Part shown: positions 23,501 to 36,600 of the stretch, piece by piece
Position numbering within the stretch: the first letter of the stretch is position 1
Layout of the letters: each line of letters opens with the position of its first letter
Assembly: GCF_947623445.1 (NCBI RefSeq)
Contig: NC_135248.1
Span: 11,355,820-11,419,819, forward strand
Length of the DNA stretch: 64,000 nt
Direction: 5' to 3'
From: Clavelina lepadiformis
Taxonomy: Eukaryota > Chordata > Ascidiacea > Aplousobranchia > Clavelinidae
The notes under the pieces: model-generated
Seen by the model: only the letters and a program-made list of their open reading frames with translations
Database searches by the model: none
What the model was told of the DNA's origin: nothing
Program-made: the position numbers and the translations under genes

Positions 23501-26500
23501 TTAGTTACTTTTATTACAGTGATGCGTATTTCATATATGGCAGGTGATTTAGAGGAAATACAGCATTTAACGGAGAAAAATCTGTACACACAACGACAAA
23601 AGCTACTTGTAGACCAGAAAGGTGAAGCACAATGTTGCACATTATAGGTCTAGCTTGTAAATACTTGGCATGTGCTTATAATATATTGTAGGGATGTTTG
23701 TCAGATCCTAACTTTGCCAGCTGAGCCTAATTCAAATAGTGGATGAACGCTAGGTAATCAAATATGCTTAAACTTGTGACTTCATGTATGATTTCATGGA
23801 AATTAACTTGATTTTTGCTTGTACAATGTTTTTGCTGTTTTTATTTTTCTTGCAAAATAATGCATTCAATCCCAATCTGCAATTTGGCAGATTTTTATTT
23901 ATGAAAATATACAATTCATTACTCAATTATTCTCAATGGTTGATATTCCCCTGTTATATTTGGATTCGTAATTAAATAAGCACATCCATAATTGTGTCTA
24001 ATAATAATTGTAAGGATTTCATACTTTCCAATATATAACTAACTTTATAGTAAAATTGCTAAAACATTAGGATTGTTGGTACTTTGATTTGATGATATTT
24101 GAATAAGTGCACCGTGATTCGGTTAAGTTCAATTTACTTGTTAGATTCTTTCTGGACCATGATTGTGACATATTCAAAGTCATTTGGTCCATTTCCAGAC
24201 TTCTCAGCACATTGATCCTCAACATTGACATAATTACACATATCGCCGGGTACTGTTGTTTCTGTGGTCATTTTGTTAACTTGAATGGGTGTGAGGTATT
24301 CAGCAGATATTTGAGTTTCTCCTTGACTGTTTGTGATTTTGGACTGTGATGTAAATCCTGGATCAACAGCTAAATCTGCACTCTGTTCCACTTTTACAGT
24401 GTTTACAAACATCACTGGATGGGTTACCTGGTGTTGATCAGGTTTGATGTTACGCCTCACCATCGCATATTTTCGTGTTTTCAGTTTTTCAATTTTGGCT
24501 GCCACACTGGAGTTGCCACGGCGACGACCTTTCAAACTTAAAGGCCTTTTCCAGAGCTGACTTGCTACTCGACTACCTTCCGACATACCTTTTAAAATTT
24601 TGGACCCAGACCTTTTTTTTCTGTATGTGCTTGACAGTGAGCTTTGAACATCATAAGACAACGTTGATCTGACAGATGTAGTGCTGGTAAATGAACTCAT
24701 TGTTGTGTAAGAGCCGGAATCAAAAGAGTTGCTTTCTACTGCTCGAACTTTGTCGAAAACGCTTCCGTATTTACTTGCAATTGATGCCTTTTTTCTCTTC
24801 GTGGGGTTGGGTTTTGAAAACTGAGAAATTCCTCGCAAATGTTGAGAATGTGGTAGGCTAGGTAACCTCCGTACTAAATGAGGTGATGTGCTTTCAGCTG
24901 TTGGGTATGACATTGCAGATATGTTAGGCTGACGTATATCTAAAACATAATGAAAATTAAAGGTTACTGACAATAAAAGTGTAGAATGCAGTGAAATTGT
25001 AAGTTGTAATACACAGACAAGTAGTAAATGCAGTAAAAGCTCACTAACTCAACTTTCTTAACTTATAACTGGCCCAGACAAATTGCCTGTTTAGTAACAC
25101 AGTATCAATTTAGTCAAGTCAGACTGCTCAAATTAAGTTAATTCACTTCAGCTTCAAGCTAACAAGCTTTCACAGAATAACTCATCTTTGAAAACTGCTT
25201 TGAAAACTTGGGTTTGGTGACTGTGCTGACGCTAATATCTTTTTTACATTCTCTGTTTGGTACGTTTTTGCCCTCGAGGCCTTGTCGCATTTTTCCGTCC
25301 AATTTATGGAAAATGTCATTAACTACTAATATGTTTGCGATCACCTGCGTCAACATAATTTTTTCGTTTCCCACATTGAAGACGAAAAATAAGAATGAAT
25401 GAATGCTTTCCAGTTTGGACTTTTAAAATCTTTCCTTGCTTTTAAAATTACCTGTTGGGTTAATGGTTTGATATAGATTGGCGGCGTCCAAACTAACAAT
25501 ATTAAGGTTTTGTACTGGTTGGCTGCTTGTGATTGGTAGGAAATTTCCTTCTGGTTGACCCAAACCAGTGACAACGAACGAGTTGGATGACTGGACTCCG
25601 TAATCTTCTACTTCTAATCGTGGTTTTTTCTTCCTTCTAAATAAAGTTATTTGAGTCTCGGCATTGTCTTTGTCATAAGTTGGTGATGGGATTTCAAAAT
25701 GTACTGTGCAATTTAGCTTTTATGTTGGCTGCACATAAACATAGCAATAAGCAGTTAAATCCTTATTCTAAGCCACACAATTTACCAATTTGTTTTGACA
25801 ATGTCACAACCATTATGTAACACAAACTAAAAGCCCAAGTTATCCTTACTTCAATATCTTATGACAGGAGATGAAAATTAATATCAAGCACACCAAAGCA
25901 AAAAGTGCAATTGCTGAGTAGAACATGTAGTATGATGAAGTGTTAGTTGCAATCAAGTTCGGTGGTAAGCTCACAGGCTGGTTGTTTCCCACGCAATCAT
26001 GGGTAGTGCATATCTTTAAAAAGAGTTTTATCAGTTATAGCTTAAAGAATAATCATATTAACCAAATTTAAATGATGCAGTATTGTTTTTGCATTTTTTT
26101 GAAATTTTAAGCAGAATTTTGTTTGATTCTCACATACTGCAAGGTCGGTCTGGTTGCTTGCATTTATGCTTCCACCCAGGCACATTCCTTTGGCCAGATC
26201 ACCATCTTTATAACAGTGGTGTACCCTTGTTTTGAATCCTGTGCAGTTTGCAGAGCAATTATTACTTAACGTCGACCATGATGACCATTGTCCAAGGCAA
26301 GAATCCTCGTGAAGACATGGTCTTATTTCCTGTAGATAAACAAGATAACAAAAATCAATCAAAAAACGTTGCTTTATTAACGTTAGAATAAATTTTTGAT
26401 GTTGTGCATCACTTACCACCAGGCTGCAATGTTTTTTGTTCTTCTTGCATAGTATTTTTCTGCGCTGTATGCTCCTATAGCATTCCGGCTGTAGTGTCGA

Positions 26501-28188
26501 ATCAATACCAAATTTGCATTCACTCCATTCTTGTGGGGGCTGCCAACCTGCGTCACAGCCAACCGGGCACGTTGTGGCATTGTCAAATTCATTTCTGAAA
26601 TACCAAAAACTATTTTAGTCAAACTAGCTAATACTAGGAGGTTTTTGCTTTAAAAGAATGAAGAAACGATTTGTATCTCACTTGGTGTCCTCTTGACCAT
26701 TTACTCGGCTTCCTGAAGTTGTAAATAAACGCTTTAAACCATTTATCAATGAGAAAACATTATCTTCTGACTTGGCTTCAGTGCCTGTTGCTTCTTCTGA
26801 GAGACTGGAAACCATTGTGAAAACAGACAATACAACAACGTAATGCAGCATGTAGAATCTCATATTTTTAACTTACTGTCTGTTACCTTTGCAACTACAT
26901 ATAGTACTCTGGCTGTGTTACCTGAGTTATTGCTGCTTATGAAGGAAATGTTTTTGGTTAACCTTAAAGGAGCTGAAACTGCAAAAGTCACTTTTTGCAG
27001 ACAAAGCATATTTAGCACTGTGGTTACTGAGACATTAAAAAGAGCTGAGTTTCTAATGTCATTCTGGAACACGTACGTCTAAACGTTTTTCCTAACATGG
27101 TCTTCACTGTAAGCATGCAGGAAGTTTGAGAGTTTAGCTCATGTGACTTAGAACATTCTTCAGTAAAGGTTAAAATTACATGAAAAATGAGATTCTAGTA
27201 TTGTTGTTTTTACAATGGTGAGCTTTAAGCAAGATGGGTTGGTTTCCTGGGTTGTATAAATAGGTATACAGCTATGACGTAAACAACATGAATATTTTCA
27301 CCTTTTTTGTTTTGTGCCAAATATAACAATGTGTTGCATAACAGCAATTGATGTAAAGACTAACTTAAGGAAATAGATGTATTTCCATATTTGGTATTGA
27401 CACAGAAAACGTGTTTACATTTATAAGGAAGTCACGAAAAAGGGTTGTATTTTAATTAAGTCTTTTGCCTAAAAATTATTAATCTGAATCGTATGATTTA
27501 GGTCTAAAGCAAGAACTTCGTATTAAACAAAGGGAAGAAATACAGACATGTAGACCACACAATCTAAACGTAATGAAGCAACAACATGAGAAGCAAAAAA
27601 GCGACCTTGAAAAACGTTTACAGGCAATATGTGAATCATTCCTGTAACTTGATCAACTTCTGTTGCCAATATTTTGTCTTTGTTGTATATCAAACGACAT
27701 ATTTCTTTATATGAGGATGATATTTCAAAACATTTGTTTTCATAAATGTTTAGACTGAGGTTTTGCGAATGGATGAAAGAATACTGCATGAACTTGACCA
27801 GAAAGTGACAGGACAACAGGCCACTTTGCAAAGTGCTGGGGTACCAGGTTTTTTTGTCACCGATAAACAAGAGGTGAGTGAGGGAGAGAACAGCATGTTA
27901 CATTATTATGCAATGTGCTTTGTTAGATAATTAATTAATGCACTTTGTATGATTAAAGTATCATCATTAATACCATAAGAATTTCCTGTTGTACATTAAT
28001 GCCGAATCCAAGGGTATTATGTACATGTAATGCAAGCACGTCAAGGTTTGCAGTTGAAGTGCATTTTGAATTTTTAAAATGGTATCATTTAAGTTAATTA
28101 TAAGCTGACAAGAATTTGTATGTCCATTTAGGAAATCAAACTGCAAATGGCCATTCTTCAGTTAATTAAAGACATTGTGCGAACATGA
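20508..28188 (+). CDS. DGCR6: DGCR6 (gonadal family), 6 exons
   Basis: Exons: 20508-20629, 23258-23340, 23544-23621, 27502-27623, 27754-27873, 28132-28188; all phases agree and give 193 residues (human protein 220). The sequence follows DGCR6 and Drosophila gonadal throughout: YELLEQLQILVHKLPMSLQQ, RLSHSLLSDIAAALLDRAIF, EIQHLTEKNLYTQR, TCRPHNLNVMKQQHE, LHELDQKVTGQQATLQSAGV and PGFFVTDKQEEIKLQMAILQ. It is a helical, coiled-coil-like protein whose molecular role is poorly known; the human gene lies in the 22q11 DiGeorge region. The start is the only ATG in exon 1 before the conserved block. Exon 4 ends CAG followed by GCAATA; only a GC donor keeps the frame and restores the human spacing (EKRLQTEVLRMDE). 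Intron 3 (3.9 kb) contains a whole antisense gene. Confidence 0.94.
21040..21052 (+). repeat. Short GA-rich simple repeat
   Basis: AGAGAGAAAGAGAGAGAG is a purine-only run in intron 1 of DGCR6. No function is suggested. Confidence 0.5.
21465..21720 (-). mobile_element. tRNA-derived SINE
   Basis: Read on the minus strand, GGTAGCAGAGTGGTTAGAGC at about 21660-21641 carries a perfect polymerase III A box (TAGCAGAGTGG). About 35 bases on, TTCCACGTTCGATAAGC resembles a B box (GGTTCGANNCC). The downstream body is shared with a second element at 61500-61690 and a truncated piece at 9575-9665. The A box and the TTGGCTCGCAT anticodon-arm region resemble a Ser or Leu tRNA. The element lies in intron 1 of DGCR6. 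Confidence 0.7.
24134..26863 (-). CDS. Type I membrane protein with TSP1-like modules, nested in DGCR6
   Basis: Exons in order: 26863-26682, 26594-26417, 26329-26138, 26013-25850, 25636-25452, 24939-24134; phases agree and give 568 residues. Residues 1-20 are a signal peptide (MRFYMLHYVVVLSVFTMVSS). Exon 2 is Cys-rich (TCPVGCDAGWQPPQEWSECK). Exon 3 is a thrombospondin type 1-like repeat (CLGQWSSWSTLSNNCSANC, then TRVHHC, MCLGG) with N-glycosylation sequons. Exon 4 ends the ectodomain and encodes one membrane helix (about 214-234), followed by a basic stop-transfer HKILKRKKK. The cytosolic tail is about 330 residues, Ser/Thr-rich and largely disordered, with tyrosine motifs EYLTPI, NYVNVED and FEYVTI near its end. 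I recognise no orthologue. The exon 5 acceptor (25638-25637) was chosen because only it keeps the frame; an open stretch just upstream was left out. Confidence 0.78.
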
Positions 28189-29361
28189 GCAAAGCATGCT
28201 CAGAAAAAAACGAACCAATGCTTGTATCTGATGATATTAACAACATAGTCACCATTCAAGTGGTCAATCAGATGATATAAGAGGTCATGGTGATCAGTTT
28301 AAGCTAAATGCATTTATTTCTATGATCTGTGTATGACGTGAGTGTATTATTTTGAAACACATGACTCTGTAGTCCGATTAGCATTTCACAACATGGCAGC
28401 TGCATTCTGAACTTGTGCTACTTTTATCACGAGGCACTACAGGAAACAATTCATTGTAGCATGAGAGAAACTCTTGCATGCTTTTGGGGTTACTGTTAAC
28501 GTTTGAGTACTGCAATACCAGTGACCTGTGCTGTGCTTTCAGCTAGTAGTAATCAAACACACTGAGTACAATAGAAGTAATTTATACAGAATACATATAA
28601 TGGGGGGGTGTGATTACAATGGTTACTCATAATGAAACAACAATCAGTATATGAGTGAATTTAAACCATTGATTACGATTAATAACATACACTGTCTCGG
28701 AAAGATAATAAGGGTACGAGTTGACACAGATATCTTACTCAACTGTTTGAAATTGAATTGCTCCGAGACAGTTGAATCGATTGCTTACAAGAAAAGTAAA
28801 ATCAACGGAAATAGAATCTGTGGTGGAAAAACAGAGTAGAAGAAAAATACTTTTTAATAAGTAACACAACTTAAAATTTCACTGCAGAATAAAGAAATAA
28901 TTTGAAAGCAAATTCATCAACTCGGGTTTGACATAGCTACTTTTTACAAGATCTATGAAATACAAAAGCATTTGTCACCTAAGCATTATTTGGAAAGTCA
29001 TAAAAATTTGTCCGGGCTATTTTGGAAACTAACAACAGAGTTAGAGTAATGTTTTGCAACAAAGGTACTGGGATTCATACTACAAGTCTTAACATCACCA
29101 ACCCTTGTTTTTCTGCACTTGGTTTTAAACTGAGGTCAATGTTACCACATGAGAGTAAATGCCACACCATTCATAAACTGCCATTCAGTACTACACATGA
29201 TGTACATACGAATCAGTTGCAATTATTAGAAAGATACAATCAAAAACAGCAAAGGTAATTTGCATTGGGTGATTTTTGAGCATCGCATAAGACTTCCAAG
29301 TGAAAGCTATACTCGCAATGCTTGTAATTTTATGTTTGATAAATAGGCTTCATGTACTCGG
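28189..29361. other. Intergenic, between the 3' ends of DGCR6 and SNX3
   Basis: The two genes converge here. I find no coding exon: the open frames at 28651-28839 and 29022-29258 have no recognisable domain or flanking splice sites that help. A G-run (GGGGGGG at about 28602) is the only compositional oddity. Confidence 0.5.
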
Positions 29362-30668
29362 TTATGTGCTACGAATTTTTCCAGGGGCATAGTTTTTATC
29401 CAGTGTAGACTCTTGTAGGAACATATGGAGGCATTTCTCATTCTGAGCTAACGGATGGCCGGCAACCCTACAAGCAAAGAAAGTTTAATTGTAAACAATA
29501 TTTCATTAGTTGCCAACATTATTATCAAAGTCTTACACACATGAAAGAAATCCTTATTCTGAATTGAATTGCTGCTAAGTTACAATATGGTATCACAGCT
29601 CTATATACAAAGGCTTTTACACTTACTTATTGATAAAAACTTCCAATCCTTTTCGGCGTTCTTCTATAAAACTTTCTGAGAACAGACCTTCATCGTTGCG
29701 GAACGGAAGCTGCATTTTTAATGCTTTTCCAGGTAGAGCTGGTACAACAATCTAAATTTTTAGAATGAACATGCAGATTGTTAACACTTTCTTTTTGCTG
29801 AGCTCACAAAACAGCAAAGTTCCATTGATAATACCTAAAAGTGTTACAGCCTGTTTTTCAGGACTTGACATATATTAATATAAAAGCTATGTCAGCATTA
29901 CTGATAATCCTTGGCAGAGCATGCTACCTGGCTCAAACATGAACAATGAGTAACTTTTTATGAATAAAAGAACAAATTACTTTACTATCTCTTTCCAGTT
30001 CGTTCATCAGCCATTCGAAATCACTGTAACGCCTTCGAACCACTGACTCTTTCATTTTAAACACTGGGAGATTTGTCTAAAGACAGAAAAAATAGCTTAT
30101 TAACGTTAACAACATTGCAATCAACTGGAATGTAGTTCATTAACTAAAATATGTACGGTCAGCACATACATTAAGTGGAAGCTTGTTAACTTGACTTGGC
30201 TTAAATCAAAATTTCAAATAACTACGTAAAAGTAACTTCTCAGGTCAAATCGCCTATTAAATTGCGTGTAACAACTTACGCAATTTCAAAACATTTTAAC
30301 TCAAAATTTCAATACTCGAAGTGCCCGTTATGATGATATCATTCATTGCCGGATAAAAGCATTGTTGTCCAGTTTCATTTTCATTTGCTGACAATTTTAC
30401 TAGCTTAGGGAAAATCTATGCAATTTAATTAGTCTCAACAACCTTCAGTTACCGAGCTTCCACTGTACACCGTAGTAAGCTGGGTACACAACACAAACCA
30501 TACCTTCATTTTTATTTCATAGTCGGTATATCTCTGTCTCCAGCCAACACCGTGCGTTTCGGGATTAGTAACTTCAATTTCAAGAAAATTAGCAGGAAGA
30601 CTGTATGCGTCGGCCAATTCCTGGCGTGGTGCATCTAATCTCCTAGTATTTAGATTATCACCAGACAT
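29362..30668 (-). CDS. SNX3: Sorting nexin 3, 4 exons
   Basis: Exons in order: 30668-30504, 30076-29981, 29751-29627, 29467-29362; phases 0, 0 and 2, giving 163 residues against 162 in human SNX3. It is a single PX-domain protein that binds phosphatidylinositol 3-phosphate on early endosomes and works with retromer in Wntless and transferrin-receptor recycling. Conserved features are NFLEIEVTNPETHGVG, the lipid-binding RRRYSDFEWL (res 69-78), the VPALPGK loop (90-96), FIEERRKGLEVFINKVAGHP and LAQNEKCLHMFLQE. The start at 30668 gives an N-terminus (MSGDNLNTRRLDAPRQELAD) of the expected length; the frame stays open upstream but has no family similarity. SNX3 and SNX12 diverged in vertebrates, so this is probably the single pre-duplication gene. 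Confidence 0.95.
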
Positions 30669-33600
30669 TCCTTGATTACACTTTAGTACAAATTCCTGAT
30701 TTTGAAACCTGCAAATGTCTAATACCAAAGCTGTTATTTATATTTAACCTACAAATAATAATAATTGCCCAGTATTTGCTTGAAAGGAAAGATCAATCAA
30801 TGTGTATAAATTGTGTGTTATGATTTTACATAAACAGCATCAATGCAGAGATGCTATGCCTTGAGCCGAAAAAGTGGACCTAAATGTACCAAGCCAAGCA
30901 TCTTTCCTTGGCTAGGTGTTGCTTCATACGTAACACTCATTATCATGATAGTGTTGTTATACTGCAGATAGCATAATTTCACCCACAACCAGTTAAAATA
31001 CAGATTGTATGAACAAAATATCAGTTGCCTGTAGGGATGTGCTAATTTGAAAAAAATCGGATTGGTAAAAATATAAGTAAGAATTTCTGACATGCATGCA
31101 AATTTGAATATGCTAACTTTGCTCAATACACTTAACCTAAGTGGCTGAAAAGCAAATCTTGCTTAAACTCGTCGGTAAACAAAAGAAATCAATCTATTTT
31201 TTGATAATTGCACAAAATCACTCGTCATCACAACCATTCTATTGTCTTTACAGTTGACCGTACAAACAAAAACTTGATTGCTTTGCGGTTAATTCCTCAC
31301 TTTCCTGTAAAATAAAGGAGTTGGGTCGATCCAACCCTCCTTTCAACGATTGGATTCATAAGAATAACAAAATTGGTCAATATTTACATGTGATAATCGC
31401 ATTTCCACTTTCCTAAAGTCATGAGGTCAAATTATATACAATTTTTCTTACATTTTTCACCAGTGGCACATTGAGGTTTTCTTCATCACTAAAGAGTGAG
31501 TGCCGCCAAAGTCGCCAATGCCAATACACAGTATTACAAAAATCATGATGAAATAATAAATTGAAATATTGAGATACGACCTGAACCCAAACCAAATACA
31601 TTGGGTGAATATTGCCTGAGTGAGATTTGAGTAAACACAATTGTCGCTAACACTGGCAGACATAATAAGTGGAATACAAATTTATCAAGAGCTGGTGAGA
31701 AATAAAAACGAATTGGAAGACTAAGCTTCAGCAAGGACAACATTCCTCACAGTAAAGGTTATTCACCAAAAAAAAACTAGGTTTCCAATTGCTATTTACT
31801 TATATATACCATGTTGGAAAAAAAAGTTGGCGATTAAATCATAATTCAAGCTGAATTGGGTAGCGTGATACAATGATAAAATTTTGTTGTTTGTTGCTGA
31901 TACCAATAGATCCAGAATGCGTTCATGTCGACCTACATGACATTTTTGCTCACACCAACCTGGATATTTTTTCTTATGATACATTTCAATGTTGTCACAC
32001 TGTTATACCGGCACTCATACTTACACTTCTCTTTGACTACAAATCTACAATATGCAATCCAACGACTTAATTGTACTGTGATATACATAAGTGACATCAT
32101 ACAATTAATGATATTAGGACTTCGTACCTGATTACTCAGAACTTAGCTGAGTAGTACAGTAACTTTTGTTTTTTGTCCCTATCCTTGAACAAAATCAAAT
32201 TTCCTTAAACAAGTTTGTGCATATATTTTCTATTCTAGTTGTTTGTAATACTAACACATATGTTCTAAAATCAGAAAGCATACGACGTAATGCCGATGTC
32301 AAAGTTTGTACTGTGTCGTACAATTGCATTTTTACAAGCTAATGTTGTGGAAAAAAAGCTTTATGTCAGGACCTGATAGGGGACTTTTGTTACATTTCCT
32401 GAATTGAGTAACATACAAAAAAAACTTGCTATGACTCAGTTCAGTATCACAAATAGAGTTGCTATAACAAATCATGACTCAATTTGACTCAAGTCAGCAT
32501 GGACTAACGACTTGACTACAATTTAAATATTATGGAATTCGATACCAATGGTAGTACCACCGGATATATACCACCATACAATAAATTACTTCATATTTTC
32601 AACACTTTACACTGGAAGTTCCCCAAAATGTACACCATGAAACACTAAACTTTATAACGTCCAACACCCAAATGGGTTGCAGAATCGTGAAATCTAACCT
32701 GCCTAAGTGTAATGCAAATGCAAATCAGAATCATAAGCGTATTTTGTGAGGAATTTATTCCTCCAGGCACAAATAACTCTAGTTGTATTGGTTTCGTTAA
32801 AAAACAAGGAGCTTTAAGCAAGTTTGTTTTACAGAAAAATTATATATTTAACTTATTTGGATGGGTATCTTTCTTTATCTCAATGCCAGAATATTCCAAA
32901 CTGTGAAGTTTTGCCGCTGTATATGTATTTACATTTTCTCATTTAAACAGTTAGCTATATTATAATATCAAAACAAGCACAATATTAACTGATACCGATT
33001 TCTATTACTCTGTTTGCAACCTTTGCTGAACGTAAACATTCGGAAAGTGCTTAGCTACAGGCCTGTGCGAGATGTGGGAGGATTTATTCTACTTTACAAT
33101 GATGCAGTCATTGTAGCAAATGCTTACTCTGTACAGTTATGAAGGAAGTGCCCCTCAATAACATGTACCCAATTCTCAGATGAGGGATGACTTTTTCCGA
33201 TGTTTTGAAAAATTGGTAGCTCAATTATGGTAATCATAAGAGACATGTTTAGCGAGAGCATAATATACTCCTATAGACTAATAATGCTGATATACCTTGA
33301 TGTTGCAAAATTAAAAATAACTCATCTCTTCATGTTTGTTAGGTGCTTTAAAATAGACCTAGGTGGGTGTGTGAGGTATGGACACACCCATCCAGTCCAC
33401 ATGTTGGAACTAATGTACATTTACTTCATTATATATTTTAGCGAAAAAGCTTTAAAACTTACCACATTGAGACAAAATAATGTCTAATAAAAACTTTCAC
33501 TCACAAAGGCTAAAGAAAAGCTAACATAAAAGGGTGGACAAACTGGACATGTCAAACTCAAAATTGGGTTCCAACTAAGACTAGAAAGATACTTAAGGCT

Positions 33601-36600
33601 GGATCCGAGCTGGGCTAACTGCAGGCCGCCGAAGGGTTTTTCTGAATCATGTTCAAACCTGTGTTTTTATAGACAACCATAATTAACTAATTCCTCCATG
33701 TAGTTCTTTGATGGTGGACCGCATGTATGAGAACTATTGTTGTCACAAACTAATTATGATGTCAGCAATTGCTATGACCTGGCCCACGCGTAAAAATTTA
33801 AGAACCATTGCGACTACTGTATTGGGTTAAAAAGTTTGTCCATGAAAAATATATTGAAATTATGCAGGTGTCAAACGCCTGTCCAAGTAGGCATATTGGT
33901 GTAAAACAAAGTATCCTGTCCACCTGTGTAATTAACTAGAAGTGACATGGTTTTTTGCAACATTAAAATGACTTCTGTATAAAACGAACATGTATATTTG
34001 CATCAGGTATCATTACCCAAAGTTAAATCTACAATTGTATGGCATGTCAAAATAGAAGCAAGTAGTAGATAAGCCATGAGGTTTTATGAACGCCTAAAGA
34101 GGACTTTGCAACTCAAACCAAGCTAGCCAGATAGCATAACAATTGGATAAAACTCTTCATAAAATATAAGTATGAGTTCATGCAAACCCAGGCTCTTCTT
34201 TAATCGATGAACCAAATTGGTGTGAAAAATTCTATTCTATTTGAATTAGACTGATGATACTCCCTGTGGGCGAGATAAATTTTTCTGCTTATAATTTGCC
34301 AGCTGATTCTGGGTATAACTATATATTCTACTCTTGGTGTGAAAAACTAGTATATATATATGTATAAAACTTAAACCTTAACTTGAAGAATTCTCCAAAA
34401 TTTAGACTTTGTCTGATTGTTCTGTACAACACCAAACTTTATTGCAATACAATAGAGATAAAGGCATACAATATCTCAATGATGCAAAAATCAGTTAAAA
34501 CTGAAAGAATTTGTTTGATATCTATAGACACCAGTGGGCAGTGGCAATACTAGGCTAGCATTGTAATTTTATATATATAAGTTACATATATCGCAACTAT
34601 TGGTGGTCCATGATGAGCAAATGTCACTCAATAATTACCATTTTGGAAAGCTTTTATGATGAGCGGCAATCAAATGTACAGTATAAATGCAATCTACTTT
34701 TCGATTGTGGAATCATAGATCAAATTTAGCTAAGTTTTAAAATGTGCAGGTGTGGATAGAGAAATTTTTGCTAAAGAATTGCAGATAGGCCTAAGCTGCA
34801 GATGGGATTAAAATGCATTGCAAACTAACCAGTTACCAAAGGGTTTATTAGAGCCAACTAAAATTACAGAACGTAAGTATGCAACAAATGACTATGTGAA
34901 ACACTTAGGCTAATTATAAAGTGTCGAAAAGTGAAAAACTACAAAATATCATACTTTTATCATGACCTTCAAGTCATTGAATATGTAGCCTATTTTAATA
35001 AATAAATTTTTATAAATAAACAAATTTCAATAAATGTGATATTTTGAAATGGCACAGACCTAGGCCTACCTTAACGTTCCCATGAATATCGTTCATATGC
35101 AAATAGATAGGCCTATGCTGATTATTAATAACGTACCGTACAGGACACATGCGGACAAGGTTTATTAAAACGCAAACAAAATAATAGGGTACGCCACAAT
35201 GACATACTAACTAAAGGTAGACATTGCAACACGGTTCTTGCTGATGCTCACTTTTTGTTTATCGTTTTATCCTTTAATGAGAGATAAAGTCATTTATTTG
35301 GGCAACTGTAATCCAATTCCAACATCAATCCAGGAAGAGCTATTCAGTAACGCAGCAAACAACTCTTGCCTCTTGACAGGGTAACACTAACATACGGAAT
35401 GAGGAAAACGAGGAAGTCGCAATACTGTAGAAGTGTGGAGAGTATGGTAGAAGGGGCCTAATAAATCCATGGATACTTAAATAAATCCATCATTCCACAG
35501 ATTCTGATCAACTCATTAAACTTAATTTGCCAAACACGGAGTCTTCTTTATAAAAAAAAAACATTATGTAATTTCCGGTGAATAAATCTAGATTCCGCTT
35601 CATAAAATCATCATCAATTTTGTCTGCGTTTTATTTATAACGAATAGATGAGGCTTATTCTGACGTGGCTGACTATTTTCGAATGTATCACCATTTTCAT
35701 ACTCATTTGTCATCATATGATAAAAACATTGATATGATTAACGTTGTGATAACTGCAATATATTTTCATTTTAGAAAAATGTTTCAATTTCAACAAGACA
35801 CGTTATTACATTATTTGTATTGAACAGATTATTGATGGCATTTTTATCATACTGGTTTGGGACCCTGAAACCAAGTTAGATTTGTTATGCGGAGTCTATG
35901 TCTTAATATCTTTTAATAGGCGCCCATATTAATTTTATCAAAGAAATAAAGTCAATATGAGCAAAAATGGAGAATGAAAAGAAAATTAATAGAAAAAAGA
36001 TCATTAGGGGATAGAATAAGTTCAAGACTGTGCGTGTTAGGTAAGTCTGGAAAAAAATACGAGAATACGGGACAGGTTTTGGCACTACACCGGGTTTCCC
36101 AATTCATACACTTGTTTTGATTTATGTAATATTCTTTTGATTCTTCATTATACAGTAGAATTCGCCTATATCGACACCTCAAGGGGATGAAGAAAACGTG
36201 TCGATATAGACGAATCAATATAAATTGTTCCTAAATTCCTGTTTTAATTCAATGTAAGGGCCCGGTAAGGGTTAAATGTGTACTCTAATCAGCACTGCCG
36301 CTTAATTTTATGTTTTCGCGTACACTACGGCAAAGAACAACACAAACAAGATCGTGAAAAATGATGGTAGTTGCATTTAAACGTAATATGCACGCAGACG
36401 GTGCTGATGCGGAGCAATATGGCGTTACTACAGTAAGGTACAGTGCAGTATCTATTTCCTTGCAAAAAGATCGCTAATTTTTATAACGTTTTTATACGAT
36501 AACGTCATAAAGTCGTAAGTGGGATTACGCCCCGGAGTAAAAAGAAGAGCTACAAGCTTGTCCGTGCTAATGCCGATATGCTGCAAATTCACTTTATGAA

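Noticed and set aside
25637..25720. Open stretch upstream of exon 5 of the TSP1 membrane gene (VHFEIPSPTYDKD)
   Set aside because: No acceptor at its left end is in phase with exon 4; using it forces an early stop.
34234..34249. ATTCTATTTGAATTAG, one base from the Ciona spliced-leader sequence, with a T-rich Sm-like stretch 28 bases on
   Set aside because: A spliced-leader gene needs a GT donor right after the leader; here AG is followed by AC. In AT-rich DNA a chance match is plausible.
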